A DNA stretch of 64,000 nt from Amyelois transitella (lineage: Eukaryota; Arthropoda; Insecta; Lepidoptera; Pyralidae). Under the pieces are notes generated by a model, which was not told the origin of the DNA, did not search any database, and saw nothing but the letters and a program-made list of their open reading frames with translations. The stretch is from assembly GCF_032362555.1 (NCBI RefSeq), contig NC_083510.1, positions 1,949,501-2,013,500 on the forward strand, in the 5' to 3' direction. Below are positions 38,129 to 50,068 of the stretch, in pieces; within the stretch, counting starts at the first letter, position 1, and each line of letters begins with the position of its first letter. The position numbers were made by a program, and so were the translations under genes.

Positions 38129-41100
38129 TTACAGAAACGATAACTCGCAGAAGTCTATACTAGTAGGCTTCTTCTTTAGAAACAATGCTTTAGACAGCCG
38201 CAGTATTTTTTGGTAGTTAGTATATTGAGAATATAATTGAGTAGGTAATAAAATCTCTCTCTGATCTTTGTGTGTTCTCAAGTTGCATCTGCCGCCACTA
38301 TGCTCCGGGGCCGAGGGTTCGCTTTTCGACTTTTCACAACACAAATTAATCAACAATTGCCTACACTTAATAGACAGGGCAAAGTAAAATCTAAAGGCAT
38401 TATACAGTCTAAGTGTACTGAACAACTTGTATAAGAAACATTATTATAATTACATATACTTATACCTAGGTATAGCAATAACGAATAAATAGGTAGTTAC
38501 GACTTATTAGAAAAATATTTTCGAACGAAACCTTTTCATATTCTTACTAAACTAATGGTGGTTTATTAATTTTATAATATATTTTACTTCTTTTGCACCA
38601 ATGCTGACATCGATTTAGGTACAAATTTGAGTACGAGTATCCTTATGTCGTGTTGTTTGTTTCTCTACTGACATCGAGACACTTGAAATACCATTTCTAA
38701 AATATTTTCTATCACAGATCTACCAAAAGTCGCCATATTTTTCAATCTGTGCCACAGCTCTCTGCCAATCGGTAACATAGGTTGAGACTTGGGTTTTTCA
38801 GACACCATTAATTCTTCCTCTGTGCTATTGTAAAAGGTATACATGTAGTAAGCCGGTTTGTCACCTATATTAAACAGTTTGTGAAAGGATCCTGACTTGA
38901 CTTTTGTTTTGTTCCCACTGAGGAGTTGGTAGGATTGCCCGTTCTGAGCATTTGTTACTTCTGGCTCGAATACAACTTTTCCTTCCAAGATCGTCAATGT
39001 TACGTTGTTTAGTTCTTGCGGAATGTACTTTTCTAGTTCATATCCTGTCACAAAAATAAATAGGCATTATTGTGATTGACAGTGTGAAAGGGATAAGCCT
39101 GGATTTCTCGTAAATGTCTTCTCTATAAATGGCGATCGGTATTTTCCGTCGACGAGTTACACATCTCGTCGACTGAAAATACCTACTGATCGCCAAAATT
39201 GTTTTGATATGAAATAAATGTATCTTTAAAGAAGGACTGAAAGTGACTGAAGTAAGTAAGACGAATATAACTAACGAACCAAATTCTGAAGTGATATAGG
39301 TACGTAGATAAAGCAAGAAATATCTGTAAGAATTAATAAACGGGCCTAATAATGTATATAATTAAGAGGTCAATGACGGAACAATAGAAAAAAAAACAAA
39401 AAAGAGTAGGTAGACATATGTATCTACTCGGCAATAATCTCCTTCCTATTATCAAAGTCAACGTCGTATTATCCATAAGTAGATCAGATCACGTTCACAA
39501 ATTGGCATCACACCACCTTAATGATAAAGATCTTTTTAACTTTAAGCAATTTCTCCTGATCACGAGTCCATCACCAACCAACCCTTGCACTTTAGCCAGC
39601 GTATTAAATCCTTATTTATTTGTTGATTTTGTTTATCTTTTTGCAGTGAGTACCTACCTACTATACATAAGTCCAAAGTTACAAAAATGTTATGACGGAG
39701 ATGTGAAAAACAAGAAATCCTAATTTGTTTTTGATGTTACACAGTCCTTCCGTATGAAGCCCTTGAAATATGTAGCTACGCTTCCTAAATAGTAAATGTA
39801 GCGCTTATATACATAAATCGTAAACATAGGTACATAGGACTTTTGCTTTTGGAAATTAAAAAGATAATTTCCTGCACAAAATGGTTACAAAATAAAAGGT
39901 ACTTTACTACTTATAATAAAGTTTACCTGAAAAATCAGCAAGGAAAATGACATCACTGTAATTATTCCACTCTTGGACTACCTTTTTCATGTCATCCAGA
40001 TAGTTTCTCCAGCCCAATGCTTCATCTAAAAGAGGCATCAAATACGGTATTCTAGCAAACGGATGCCAATTTGCTTTCAATAGGTCAACTTTAGGGTCAA
40101 ACATGCGCTGCGCCAACCTTCCATTCATTGAGCACCAGACGTCAACAAAAATTGAGATATTATCAGAAATCATTGGTCTATATCTATTTCTCCTGTACGA
40201 TTCTTCCATCAGATTTTCTTTCAAACATTTCGCGTATTGGTAGACCATGTCGCCGTGTCGTGTCCATCGGTCGTTGAGAGTATACGATGTTGGGTCGACG
40301 AAAAATTCAGACTTCCGTTCGTTGTCGACAACTTTGACTATGATAGAGTGAGTGTCCCAAGTATGGACCATCATATCCCAAGAGTAGCCGTACAAACCGT
40401 CTGTCCAATTGTTGAATCCCTGAAATTTTTCATAACTTTAGTTTCTTATCTTTTGTTTCTAGTTATCTTAACCTCTGTGACACCAAGATCTGTTTGGTAC
40501 CTTACTCAATGTAATAATCAGGTAAGTAGGTTCGATTTTAGATACTTAAATAGGTAAATAGGCATGAGTTGTCTTATAAGTTCCAAAGAGATATACCTAT
40601 ACGCATATTTAAAAACAAATACCTACTTCGTGTTTCTGTAAGTTGTTTCGAGATGTTTTGTTAAAAAAACATGCCAGTTGTCGTCACATTACTAGTTTCG
40701 AATGTGATGTACGATGTTTGGTTGATGACTATCATATTGTTTTCTCGAAAGTCGAGCGGCTGGAATAATTCTGCACCCAAACTACAAAACAAAAACAAAT
40801 TTTGATCTGCCTCTGAACTCACCTTAGTGATAAAGTGCGAATAAGGCAAAAACAGCTGACTGAAAACATATAATGCTATGATGACAGTCGTCAATTTACG
40901 TCTCTCGCAATTTGTTTCAATTATTGTTGCTACTGCGTTATCTACTATTTCCTTTTTGGTGTTTGTGTTTACTTCTTCATCGGAATTATCTTTTAATTCA
41001 GTTGTTGAATCCTCTCCTTTTAAATCTTGAATCATTTCTACAATTGGCTTCTGCTGTTCGTCCTCATTATCAGAATTATTTAGTTGGCAATGACATTCGT

Positions 41101-44100
41101 GCTCTGTTGGTGCCAAACCAAATAATTTTCGTATTTCTTGAATAGTTTTAGTTAGATATTTTTTGCAAAAGGTTAAAGATAATTTCGGCCAGTCGAAAGG
41201 ATAAAATAATGGCATCGTCGCCAAACAAACCCAAGGGAACATACCTGAAATAATAAAATATTTTAATGCTCACATACCTATATAGTTCTTGAAAATGGAA
41301 GGTAAAAACCAAATTCAATCAAATCAATTTAATTCTGATTAATTATATTCAGAAAGGTAAATCACAGGTAGGACTTTGTGAAAAATTTAAAGCCAAGATA
41401 GAGAAGAGAAAATTAATTCAATAATATAGTGACAGACAAATTCCCTGCTGTGTGTATGTGAATAATCTAATGTCTATGAATATGTAACGTAGCGGTGTAA
41501 TGATCGACCGAAACAAAACTTGCAGCGCAGACATACCTAAGTTAAAATTTACAAAAAACTGATAGACAAGTAGAATGGCTGGATAAAGGTGATTTTAAAC
41601 TTAAAGTGCTTACCGATTCTAAAGAGTCTGCTATTCATCAAATGGAAGAGAGCACAGAAGACCATGGCAACATGGCGGCTCTTGGCACACATCATCCACA
41701 CGGCCACAGTCAGGTCAAAAATGAAAATGAACCAGTGAACTATTAGATAATCCGTCTGAGCAGTTGTCAGGAATAATCTGAAAATTAAGCAGACTTACAG
41801 TAACTTGGCAAATATTTATAAAAAGTTACAAAAACTAATTCTAAGTTACTAATACCATTGACACGATATGCACAATTAATACATGACTACATAGAATCAC
41901 GTCTTTTTCCCTTACGGGGTAGAAACAGTCGACAGTCTTAATGGTAAATTAATGGTTTTATAAAATGGGGAAATACTTAATATTCCAACTCATTCGTAAA
42001 ACCTTTGTTAATAAACTTTTTTAACAAATAATCGACACAATTTCTCAGACTTTGAGTAAAATAGGAAAGTATGTTATATGTTAGGCCAAGGATCCCATCA
42101 CAATCGCCATTCATTGAAGTATAAAATCACTTATGGTATCTAATATAAAAAGTACCTAAGCAATCAAACTGGTTTTTGCCGCTAAGAAATGAAAGATTAT
42201 AAATCAGTCGTTAGTCTGACCGTGTGTTAATGTGGTCTGACGTCACAAACTCAATATTTGATATCAAACAAAAACACGCTGGCCCCAAGTGCGTCATTAT
42301 GAAATCCGCCTTTGAGGTTTTCTTATGATATTTCATCTTCATCTCCATTTTTCCTCAGACAAAGATTTAATGACTTTCAAAGTTATGATGATCGAGTTTA
42401 AAAAAATAGGATAATTATTACAAAAAGCTTACTTACTAAAAAAACATATAATATATATATAAGAGGATAAGAGGATGATGATTGTGTAATCTCAACCCCC
42501 AAATGTAAGAAGAATGAAAATAAAAGTTACTTGAAAGGCGCAAACACCCAATGCTCGCTCAGATTTTGTACTGAATACCCCGTCAGCCACTCCGCCGTTC
42601 CCTTCTTCAGGCCGGCCATGAAGTACAGAATGAAGAACTGGAATTTCAGCACGAAGTAGTTCCAATATGGCACTGTTGGCTTCCTAATGGAGGGGTCAAG
42701 GTATGCATCCACAGACCTGTGGAAAATATTAAATAATTATTATACCGTGCCGTGTGGTTCCCGGCACCAATACTAAAAAAAATAGGACCACTCCATCTCT
42801 TTCCCGTGGATGTCGTAAAAGGCGACTAAGGGATGGGCTTCCAAACTTGGGATTCTTTTTTAGGCGATGGGCTAACAACCTGTCACTATTTGAAACTCAA
42901 TTCTATCATTAAGCCAAATAGCTGAGTGTGTCCATTCAGTCTTTTCAAGACTGTTGGCTCTGTCTACCGACTACTTTAGACGTGACCATATGTATGTAAG
43001 TATTTATTGTTTCTATCTTTTTGCGTTCTGGTTGTTCTTGGTTGTTGAATGTTGATGAACAAAATAAGTAAATATGCAAGGATCGTGGAAAAGTGTACAG
43101 CTGATTTAGTTGCTGCCTTAACCACTGCGAAAGAGGTGTGCCAACAGGAAAGTAAAATTTTAATTTTAAAATGTAAATTCTCCTGAAAAATAAGTAGGTA
43201 TAAAGCATTTTTTTATTTGAAAAGACAATTTTCTAAGAGAAAAATTGCCATTGTCAATTAAGATAATCACGCAGTATCTAATGGGATAAGCGAAAAAAGA
43301 AATTATAATGTTGATTTAATAATAATTGCATCAAAATCCTACGTCATAATTAACTGCGCATAAAAGTACCTATAGGTTAACTCATTTACATTGGCCCCAA
43401 CCTAATTATATAATTTGCGTCATATAATCCATGATATCCTCCTGGAGTGACCCGCCTGGTTGGATCGTCACTTCTCTGGAGTCTAAATACCTGAATATCC
43501 CCCTTTGTCCTTCGCAAACTTTTAGGGTAATTTGTTGGATCGTGGTTACATAACAAGTAACCTACCTTAATGTGTAGGTATCCTCACGATATCTTCCCTT
43601 ATCGCTAGAGCATCGGTTAGCAATAAAACGAATGTAGGTAACTCAGATACACGTATGTAAAAGTTTTGGGTAGATATTGTGAGTGATTCCTATACTTTGC
43701 GTCATCATATTAATTACTATCTCAGTATAATTAATACATAAACACAACCCGTCATCATTCTAATGTTTATAATAAATCGCTTAAAACATATTTAATTTAA
43801 ATTCAAGTGAATTAACCACTTGCCAATTATTGATCATAATAAAATGGTAATTAATCATAACTTTAAAGTGACCAAGTATTCGTAGATTGAATTTTTTTCT
43901 TTCGGATAAAAAACTAAAACCCGACTACTAAAACACTCTATAAAAATGACGAAACGAGAAAATACCTAGAAATTATTATGTTCAAACTATTAATCATACG
44001 TCATATTCATAGAGTTATTATGTTCAAAGGATAGTGGTGGTTGTATGCCATTTTGATTTTTTTAAATTTAAGTAATAAAAAATAATTTGTGGTGAACGAT

Positions 44101-47100
44101 ATTTATGAACCGTTAGATCGACGATCAATGGAGAACATTCTCGACTAAATTTCAAAATGACATTAAAAAGGGCGACCTTATTTATCATTATGTAGCTTAA
44201 ACGTAAGAATGTTTATTACTCAATCAATAGACGACCGGATTATGAAGCTATTGAACACATCAAGACTTTCCACTTTTACGACAAAAGTGCCGGCGTTTAC
44301 TTAAAGATCTATGTATAAGTGAGTGTGGGTGTGGTGTGTGTAGTGGTTCCCGGCACCAATACAAAAAAGAATAGGACCACTCCGTCTCTTTCCCATGGAT
44401 GTCGTAAAAGGCGACTAAGGGATAGGCTTACAAACTTGGGATACTTTTTTTAAGCGATGGGTTAGCAACCTGTCACTATTTGAATCTCAATTCAATCATT
44501 AAGCAAATAGCTGAACGTGGCCATTCAGTCTTTTCAAGACTGTTGGCTCTGTCTACTCCGCAAGGGATATAGACGTGACCATATGTATGTATGTATAAGT
44601 GAAATATGATAAATTCTGTTTGGCCCAAAGGTTCAACTGCCAGAGAATGCCTTATGCCATTAAGTCTACCTATTGTACATTTTATGTGACTAAAGTTGAA
44701 AAAATAAATTACATGCAGTGACTACTTTGAAAGACATTAAGCGAAAGACGAAATTATATTACAAAAGTAGTAGAATTAAGCATGGTTTCATAAGCCTAGT
44801 TGAGGTAAATTGTCCTAAGAAAGTGTACCTATAATGTAAACATGATCCAGCTCTTTATATTGGACCTTACCTGGCCTGGACCACTATACTTTTCATTGTG
44901 GTCCTAAAACTAAAGGCCAAGACGTTCTGACTTATATCTATCTCCTGGCGTTAGTCCACCTTTCTGCAGAAGAGCACGAGGTGCGCCTCTAGCCTCTAGG
45001 TAATTTAGGTGTTTACATGAAATGACTCCTGTCTAACCTCCATAAACTAGGTATACAGGGGAACCTATATGAGAGCCTAGCTGCGCAGGCACGTCACATT
45101 CACATACCTACATATTTCACATATAATCACGTCTACATATATCCCTTGCGGGGTAGACAGAGCCAACAGTCTTGAAAAGACTGTTAGGCCACGTTCAGCT
45201 ATTTGGGTTAATGATAGAATTTAGGTCTTAGATCAGCCCATCGCCTAAAAGAAGAATCCCAAGTTTATAAGCCTACCCCTTAGTCGCCTTTTACGACATC
45301 CATGGGAGAGAGATGGAGTGGTCCTATTCTTTTTTCTGTTGGTGCCGGGAACCACACGGCACTGGCACGTCCTGGCTTATAAAGAGGAAATATTAATCAA
45401 AGGTTGCTTACCAATAGCAATTAGCTTCCGTACACGCCAACAGCAGCCCCACCAGACCAAAGAGGTAGCTGTGGTTGTTCCAGTAACTCTTCTCGATAAG
45501 CAGTAAGTACCAGTAGCAGACAGCGAAGGTGGTCGCGCTAACTCGGTATTTGTACCCCAGCATTATGCCTAGAGCTCCTATGAAACAGGGAACCGAAAAT
45601 AATTATGAACTATTTTGATCAATCTACCGATGACAAAGAATTTTTGGTAGTGTGATAGATAAGTCTATAAAAACTTTGCTTCATGTCTTATTCTTCCTGT
45701 CGCTAATCCCGGGTTTCACCTAGATGAATGTGCCTATTCCCTTAGTCGTCTTTTTACGACATATGGATGTCCTAATATGGTTCTCTAAAAAATATTTGCT
45801 TCATGTATCAGGCTGCTTTCATGTAATTTATATCAGTGGGTGCTTCTATGATTTAGGTACCTACCGAAGCTTTGTTTGTTTAGCGATAAAGATAATTCTT
45901 AATTAATAAGTTCTCGAAAGATTACCTAACATCTATGTGGCAGGATTGACAAGTTATTGCGCGTTCATTATCAATATTAAAATAGCAGATAAGGGCCATG
46001 GGCGACAAGAACTTAACCTTTCTAAACTAAGAGTCTAGAGCATTCTTTAACCTTGATTACCTTCGGCTATTTTCGATTACTTTTTCTGCGACGTAGGTCA
46101 ACGTACTTTGAATGCCTTTGGATATATGTGAATGTTAACCTGCCATGAACTTACCAAAATCATAAATAGAGTTGAAAAATCTTGAAAAATACCTATATAA
46201 TCAGTCTTTGATAATTATTCAATTGTAAAGTCAATCAAGAGCAAGACTTCTAAACTTAAAATTATTCGCGATATCCCAGCAAGCTGTCACTATCTGAAAC
46301 TATCTGATACTAAACTCCGTCAAAGGATCAGCTTAGGAATAAAATTAAGATATAAGTGATATAGGTAGGTACTTATTATATACTTTCATGCTAATCTTTC
46401 ATCAAAAACAATAGAGCTGCAAGAATAAACTGTTTCGGACTTACCCAACCACAGACAAGCATAAACTATGGCCATGTATGGCATAGGCAGAGCTCGTAAG
46501 AAGGGGAATAGGGGAAAGTGGCACGTTAGGGGATCCCCCCACCGTCGTTCTAAATCTGCACCGCCGCGCTCGTCTGGGATATCGAAAAGCATTGCCAATC
46601 CTAAAAAATACCATTTCGATAAGATAATTATCTGCTGCGTAAATATATGTGTGCCGTCTGGTTTCCTGAAAAAAAGAAAAAATAGGACCACTCCATCTCT
46701 TTCCCATGGATGGCGTAAAAGGCGACTAAGGGATAGGCTTATAAACTTGGGATACTTCTTTTAGGCGACAGACTAGCAACCTGTCAGTATTTGAATCTCA
46801 ATTCTATCATTAAGCCAAACAGCTAAACGTGGCCTATCAGTATTTTTAAGACTGTTGGTTCTGTCTACCCCGCAAGAGATATGGACGTGATTATATGTAT
46901 GTATGTAAATATATACGATATATAAGCATTAACAAATGTCCTAAAAATATGTGTAAGTTGTGTTGTGCTGTGGCCGCGCCTACCGCATAGGTTCAGGCAG
47001 CCATTTTGTACGGAGCAAAACAACAATTTTTATCTAATTAAAGACAGTAGGTACACTTGATGACTTTAGATCATAGCTCATTATTTCATCATCCTCATGA

Positions 47101-47601
47101 TTGCTAATCAATAGCTGGGCAGAACCCTCAAGTAACGAAGTAACTAAAAGTCTGTAAAAAAGTCAGTAACTAACTAACTTACTTCTTCTTTGTCGTTATA
47201 TTTTCCTACTCTTTACGTGGGGTCGACACATTATATTAGTAGTATATTTTCCAATTCAAATTGTGTTTTTTGTCACTGGCCATCTCACTAGTCACCTTTA
47301 TTTATTTACTAATACTTTAAGTTTTTTATCCATATCCGAGGTAACTAAGTACCTACCTACTTATGAATAATATGCTAAGTTTATAGGTAGATACTTAATT
47401 GATATTAGCCTACAAAACATTTGATTTGAATATCTCACCAAACAAAATTCTGGTCACAGCTAGGCTAGAAGGATCTTTCGGGGAGTGCAAGTAATCTGTA
47501 ACTTTGGACAGTGTAGTCTCTCTCATCGGCCACCCAAACTGTTCCTCAAACTTCTTGTTTGTGAACGAAAACAACGTACACGCATACTGTTTCATGTTCA
47601 T
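38129..47601 (-). CDS. GGCX: Vitamin K-dependent gamma-glutamyl carboxylase, 9 coding exons
   Basis: Exons: 47601-47439, 46600-46445, 45577-45412, 42716-42531, 41777-41614, 41244-40823, 40419-39927, 39044-38683 and 38425-38129, with joining phases, giving about 802 residues (human 758). The enzyme is a multi-pass ER protein that converts Glu to Gla using reduced vitamin K, CO2 and O2. Family landmarks: DPSSLAVTRILFG, LFDIPDERGG, SYWNNHSYLFGL, YFMAGLKKGTAEW with the Lys pair K199/K200 matching the human K217/K218 that serves as active-site base, LFLPYSHFITKGFNNWTDG across an exon junction, LYGYSWDMMVH and FDPKVDLLKANWHPF. An acidic, low-complexity linker of about 60 residues (roughly 325-385) is expanded relative to human. 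The first eight exons are well supported. The last is chosen over an earlier stop at 38665 because its start (FSTLRLYNAFRFYF) lines up with the human C-terminal segment; its final 60 residues are unlike known members. The ATG at 47601 lies two bases after a strong acceptor. Confidence 0.92.
39131..39194. repeat. Imperfect hairpin in carboxylase intron
   Basis: Left arm 39131-39156 (ggcgatcggtattttc...) and right arm 39165-39194 pair with one 4-nt bulge and two mismatches, across an 8-nt loop. The outer ends ggcgatc and the inner gtcgacgag are perfect. Confidence 0.75.
41879..41945 (-). mobile_element. Truncated (TATG)-tail SINE fragment
   Basis: Reverse orientation 3' end only: aatcacgtctttttccctta and ggggtagaaacagtcgacag. 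Intron between carboxylase exons 4 and 5. Confidence 0.6.
42744..42998 (+). mobile_element. (TATG)-tail SINE-like element
   Basis: Nearly full-length forward copy starting gtgccgtgtggttcccgg and ending catatgtatgtaagta, 28 bp upstream of carboxylase exon 4's acceptor on the gene's strand. No clear target duplication. Confidence 0.85.
44323..44589 (+). mobile_element. (TATG)-tail SINE-like element with 13-bp TSD
   Basis: Forward copy flanked by tatgtataagtga (44310-44322 and 44590-44602). Inside a carboxylase intron. Confidence 0.9.
45096..45363 (-). mobile_element. (TATG)-tail SINE-like element close to carboxylase exon 3
   Basis: Reverse full-length copy with the 8-bp duplication ggcacgtc (45088-45095, 45364-45371). 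It starts only 49 bp downstream of the exon 3 donor (45411-45410), so it sits in the intron on the sense strand of the gene. Confidence 0.85.
45718..45771 (-). mobile_element. Small (TATG)-tail SINE remnant
   Basis: Recognised by cctattcccttagtcgtc followed by tttttacgacatatggatgt, the family's conserved middle block in reverse. Confidence 0.5.
46649..46904 (+). mobile_element. (TATG)-tail SINE-like element with 10-bp TSD
   Basis: Forward copy flanked by gtaaatatat (46639-46648, 46905-46914). Its left end lies about 50 bp upstream of carboxylase exon 2's acceptor (46602-46601). Confidence 0.88.
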
Positions 47602-47883
47602 TGCTGAAAAAAACATAATTCGATAATACCTACGTGTAAAAACATGTCTGAAGTTTAGGTCTGAGGACAAAGAATATTTTTCTTAACATTGTTTATTATT
47701 ATTAGGAAAAAAATATGGTTTTTCTTAAAGACTTACGAAGACTGGAACGACGCCTGTGTGTTTGTTTATCAACTTTAAGCCCTGTCTAGGTATATATTTA
47801 TTATTTTTATAATAAAAAAATTTGTCACTACACTTCACATAATATAATACATCATTGAAAATTATCAATATAGAAACAGAAAT

Positions 47884-48130
47884 GTGTCGTGTGGTTACCA
47901 CTTTAATAGAATAGGACCACTCCATCTCTTACACATAGACGTCGTAAAAGACGACTGAGGAAATGGCTAATAAACTTGGGAGTCTTCTTGTAGGCGATGG
48001 GCTAGAAACCTGTCACTATTTGAATTTCAATTCCATCACTAAGCCGAAAGCCTAAGCTGAGCGTGGCCTGTTAGTCTTTCGAGGCTGTTTGATCTGTCTA
48101 CCCCACAAGGGATATGGACGTAATAAAATG
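47884..48130 (+). mobile_element. (TATG)-tail SINE-like element, diverged
   Basis: Forward copy with cgtgtggttaccactttaat and gtcgtaaaagacgactgagg. The tail has changed to (aatg)n. It lies between the candidate first exon and the first coding exon of the carboxylase. Confidence 0.8.
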
Positions 48131-48184
48131 AATGAATGAACGAAGAAATTGTAGAATAAAAATACCTAATCAATGGGAACTTAC

Positions 48185-48260
48185 CCAGTTTTACTGCGAG
48201 AATGCGCTGTCAACTTCTGACCGCAACTGCTACACATTAACTATTGGAGAGAAATGGATG
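48185..48260 (-). other. Candidate untranslated first exon of the carboxylase
   Basis: A textbook donor GTAAGT (48184-48179) follows ...cgcagtaaaactgg on the minus strand, in a locally GC-richer segment. It would splice to the acceptor TTTTTTTCAG at 47604, placing the ATG two bases into the next exon. The transcription start is not visible. Inference from splice-site quality only. Confidence 0.35.
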
Positions 48261-48499
48261 AAATTGGGTAAAAATAGGTGAACACAACATCATTAAACAT
48301 GTGTGAATACGTCACTTTAATTATGGACCCCGTCATAACTACCGCGAACGTTTCATTTTCCGTTTCAATGAATATGTGGCAGACTATTGCTTAAACATAA
48401 CGCGAACTTACTGGAAAATGTTGGAGTCTTGGAGTATTGGCCCTCGAAACATAGGTGTATATGAGTATTATTCATAAATATGGTCTAGGTATTCCGTAC

Positions 48500-48763
48500 C
48501 GTGTCGTGTGGTTCCCAGCACCAGTACAAAAAAGAATAAGACCACTCCATCTCTTTCCCACGGATGTCGTAAAAGGCGACTAAGGGATAGGCTTACAAAC
48601 TTGGGATTCTTTTTTTAGGCGATGGGCTAGCAACCTGTCACTATTTGAATCTCAATTCTATCATTAAGCCAAATAGCTGAACGTGGCCGATCAGTCTTTT
48701 CAAGACTGTTGGCTCTGTCTACCCCATAAGGGATATAGACGTGCCCATATGTATGTATGTATG
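48500..48763 (+). mobile_element. (TATG)-tail SINE-like element with 10-bp TSD
   Basis: Forward full-length copy flanked by tattccgtac (48490-48499, 48764-48773). One of the best preserved copies. Confidence 0.92.
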
Positions 48764-48950
48764 TATTCCGTACAGGGATGTAGGCAGAGCCAAAAGATTA
48801 GCAAGGCCTCGTTTAACAAAATAACATCATGGGATCTGTAGTGATTTGCTTACCCACCGGCTTATTGGCTCTCAGACATCCACGCTAACTGTACATTCCA
48901 TCATGAACTGCTGTCATACAGATGACATACCACCATGATGGATTTTCGAC

Positions 48951-48996
48951 AGTATTATGTCGGCACACGTATGTGTGCTAGAGACGACATAATACT
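48951..48996. repeat. Nested hairpin, 12-bp outer stem
   Basis: agtattatgtcg (48951-48962) pairs with cgacataatact (48985-48996). The loop itself holds cacac...gtgtg. Confidence 0.65.
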
Positions 48997-49782
48997 TCCT
49001 ACTCTTTCACTCTTATACATATGTACATACACTACAGGATCAAGATTCTGAAAGTGGTTGCTAGTCCACCGCAAAAAAGAAGAACTCCCTTGATAGAATT
49101 TTACAATCTGCACATAAAGAGAAAAAAACTGGTGTACGCTATATTAATGCTCTGCTACCATATTAGCATAATATAATTGTAGATATAACTCTAGAGAGCT
49201 AGAGAAGTAGGCAAGTACCTACTAAAATACCTAATTGAAGTAAGTAATGTGAGTGATGGACAAAGATGCAAAAAGTTTTATTTTCGTATTGTAGACCTAC
49301 CTCTCTCTCATAACATCGTATTCGATTAGGTACGGCCAAGAGCTTAACAATGTAGGTACCTTCCTAACCAACACTGTGAGCAGGCAACATGTTTGGACGA
49401 GCTGATTGCTGTTGACTGTGCAGTTCCGGCGACGTCTTCGCCCATGGTGGGACTACGGAGGGGTTAGTGCCAGTTTTTCTAGATTAAACGCGTCGAGCAA
49501 GTAATCACGAATTTGTATGGAATTGCATTAGTACCATCGCGTTACCACTAGGTGGCGCTAATCAAATCACATACAAATTTGCGTTTACTTGCTACTACAA
49601 ATGCTATATTTACTATTCAGAACCGCCCATATAAGTATGTAGGTAGCGCCCATCATAACATAATTATGGTGGAATATATAAACAGAAAACCTAAATATTT
49701 ACATATGCATTCAGTTATATATAGAAACAACGAGTGAATTTTTAACATTTTCATTTTTGCCGGAAACTTAGTAAGCATATCT

Positions 49783-50068
49783 TCCTTTAGGCGATGGGTT
49801 AGCAACCTGTCATTATCGAATTCAAACTCAAAATACTTACTGCATAACTGTGTTGGCATGTAGATGGAATTACATTTAACAGTATCAACAGTTTGCCCGT
49901 TCAGGCCTGCAATATTTTTTAGTATTGAAAATACTAACGTATATAAAATAATACAGACATAAAACTTTTCAACTATTTGAATCTCAGTTCCATCATTGAG
50001 CCAAACAGAACGTGGCCTATCAGTCTTTTCAAGACTGTTGGCTGTGATTATATGTATGTATGTATGTT
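49783..50068 (+). mobile_element. Interrupted (TATG)-tail SINE copy
   Basis: 49783-49835 (ttaggcgatgggttagcaac...) and 49970-50068 (aactatttgaatctcagttc... gattatatgtatgtatgtat) are consecutive parts of the family consensus, separated by about 130 bp of unrelated AT-rich sequence. Confidence 0.65.

Noticed and set aside
38665..38682. Stop codon as the end of the carboxylase
   Set aside because: Possible, but splicing at 38683 into 38425 restores similarity to the human C-terminus, so the longer model is preferred.
45318..45506. 62-codon open frame beside carboxylase exon 3
   Set aside because: Half is SINE sequence and the rest is the antisense of exon 3.
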